This document shows, in pieces, positions 6,196 through 6,524 of a stretch of 6,524 bases of DNA. The DNA comes from Daejeonella rubra. Its GTDB lineage: Bacteria; Bacteroidota; Bacteroidia; Sphingobacteriales; Sphingobacteriaceae. Positions within the stretch are counted from its first letter, which is position 1; each line of letters begins with the position of its first letter. The translations under genes were made by a program, and so were the position numbers. The notes below the pieces were generated by a model that had not been told where the DNA came from, did not search any database, and worked only from the letters and a program-made list of their open reading frames with translations. Where the stretch lies: assembly GCF_900103545.1 (NCBI RefSeq), contig NZ_FNHH01000052.1, forward strand, positions 1 to 6,524, given 5' to 3'.

Positions 6196-6432
6196 GAGAA
6201 CACCGAATAGGGGGTAATCAATCTAAAACAAATCCCGAAACCTGTCCTTCAGCAGGTGAGGAAACTTTGCGAGTAAGGCACAAAATTGGCTCTATGTATA
6301 GGTGAAGAAAGAATCTCGCTAAGACGCAGAGACGCTATTGCAGGATGTAAAACAAATGATCCTAACAACCTGTAAACTTTTGCGTCTTAGCGAGCCCGCC
6401 TTTCGACAGGTTTTCTATGGTCGGTGTTCTCC
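6196..6432. repeat. Nested inverted-repeat element, non-coding
   Basis: The 334 bases after the P5C dehydrogenase hold no credible gene but three nested inverted repeats. Outer arms are GAGAACACCGA (6196-6206) and TCGGTGTTCTC (6421-6431), 11 perfect bases. Middle arms are AAACCTGTC (6238-6246) and GACAGGTTT (6405-6413), 9 bases. Inner arms are at 6315-6328 and 6381-6394, 14 perfect bases. The inner sequence (CGCTAAGACGCAGAGACGC) resembles the abundant AAGACGCAAAGACGC-type dispersed repeats that I recall from Bacteroidota and related genomes. It could be a palindromic dispersed repeat or the remnant of a small non-autonomous mobile element. Confidence 0.6.
6315..6394. repeat. Perfect 14-bp inverted repeat with 52-base loop
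   Basis: The arms CTCGCTAAGACGCA (6315-6328) and TGCGTCTTAGCGAG (6381-6394) pair without mismatch, and a G-T plus A-T pair extend the stem inward. The loop (6329-6380) is unremarkable. There is no T run on either side, so it is not a simple rho-independent terminator, although it could still protect or end the P5C dehydrogenase message. Confidence 0.75.
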
Positions 6433-6439
6433 TTTAGAC

Positions 6440-6479
6440 TTGTAAAAGTAAAACAGAGTATAGAACTTGTGTTTTACAA
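6440..6479. repeat. Small inverted repeat near the right edge
   Basis: TTGTAAAA (6440-6447) is the exact reverse complement of TTTTACAA (6472-6479); an overlapping alternative pairs GTAAAAC (6448-6454) with GTTTTAC (6471-6477). The sequence is AT-rich and the stem weak. It may be part of the control region of a gene beyond the window. The remainder of 6480-6524 shows only another copy of GGTGTTCTCC at 6506-6515. Confidence 0.35.
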
Positions 6480-6524
6480 TAGTTACAAGGGCAAAGGCAA
6501 ATTAAGGTGTTCTCCGGGAATTAA

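Noticed and set aside
6240..6257. ACCTG-8 nt-CAGGT hairpin as the P5C dehydrogenase terminator
   Set aside because: The stem is only 5 bp and no T run follows.

Overview
The window looks like an accessory-to-core junction in a member of the Bacteroidota. Four things point there: TAnnTTTG-type -7 promoter boxes, the type II-C-like CRISPR repeat, the IS21-like terminal repeats of a kind common in that phylum, and the close fit of the two large enzymes to Bacteroidota homologues as I remember them. No genus can be named from the sequence alone.

Layout. Bases 1-98 hold three direct repeats that look like one end of an IS21-family insertion sequence, running almost directly into a CRISPR array. 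The array (99-2491) has 32 repeats of 46 nt and 31 spacers of 29-30 nt; only the last repeat differs, by one terminal base. No cas gene or tracrRNA anti-repeat is visible. Only 21 bases after the array comes a minus-strand toxin-antitoxin pair: a YafQ-like RelE-superfamily toxin (2513-2794), with its small antitoxin (2797-2997) as the first gene of the operon. An AT-rich control region with inverted repeats lies upstream of it. A strong rho-independent terminator (3167-3209) follows the next minus-strand gene, a zinc-dependent alcohol dehydrogenase (3241-4326). A roughly 230-base divergent promoter region separates this from a plus-strand L-glutamate gamma-semialdehyde (1-pyrroline-5-carboxylate) dehydrogenase (4556-6190). 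The last 334 bases are non-coding and contain nested inverted repeats that resemble a dispersed palindromic element.

How the parts may work together. The toxin-antitoxin operon is transcribed toward the array with no terminator in between. If the crRNA sense is the minus strand, as the repeat's resemblance to type II-C repeats suggests, read-through from the operon would enter the array in the crRNA direction. The IS end at the other flank could have displaced or replaced the leader or cas side. The two dehydrogenases are divergently transcribed and may share control sites, but nothing shows that they act in one pathway. The second belongs to proline catabolism.

Most worth checking are the toxin-antitoxin/array coupling, the one-ended base bias of the spacers, the IS-array junction, and the nested palindromes at the right end. 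I do not see a clearly new protein system here.
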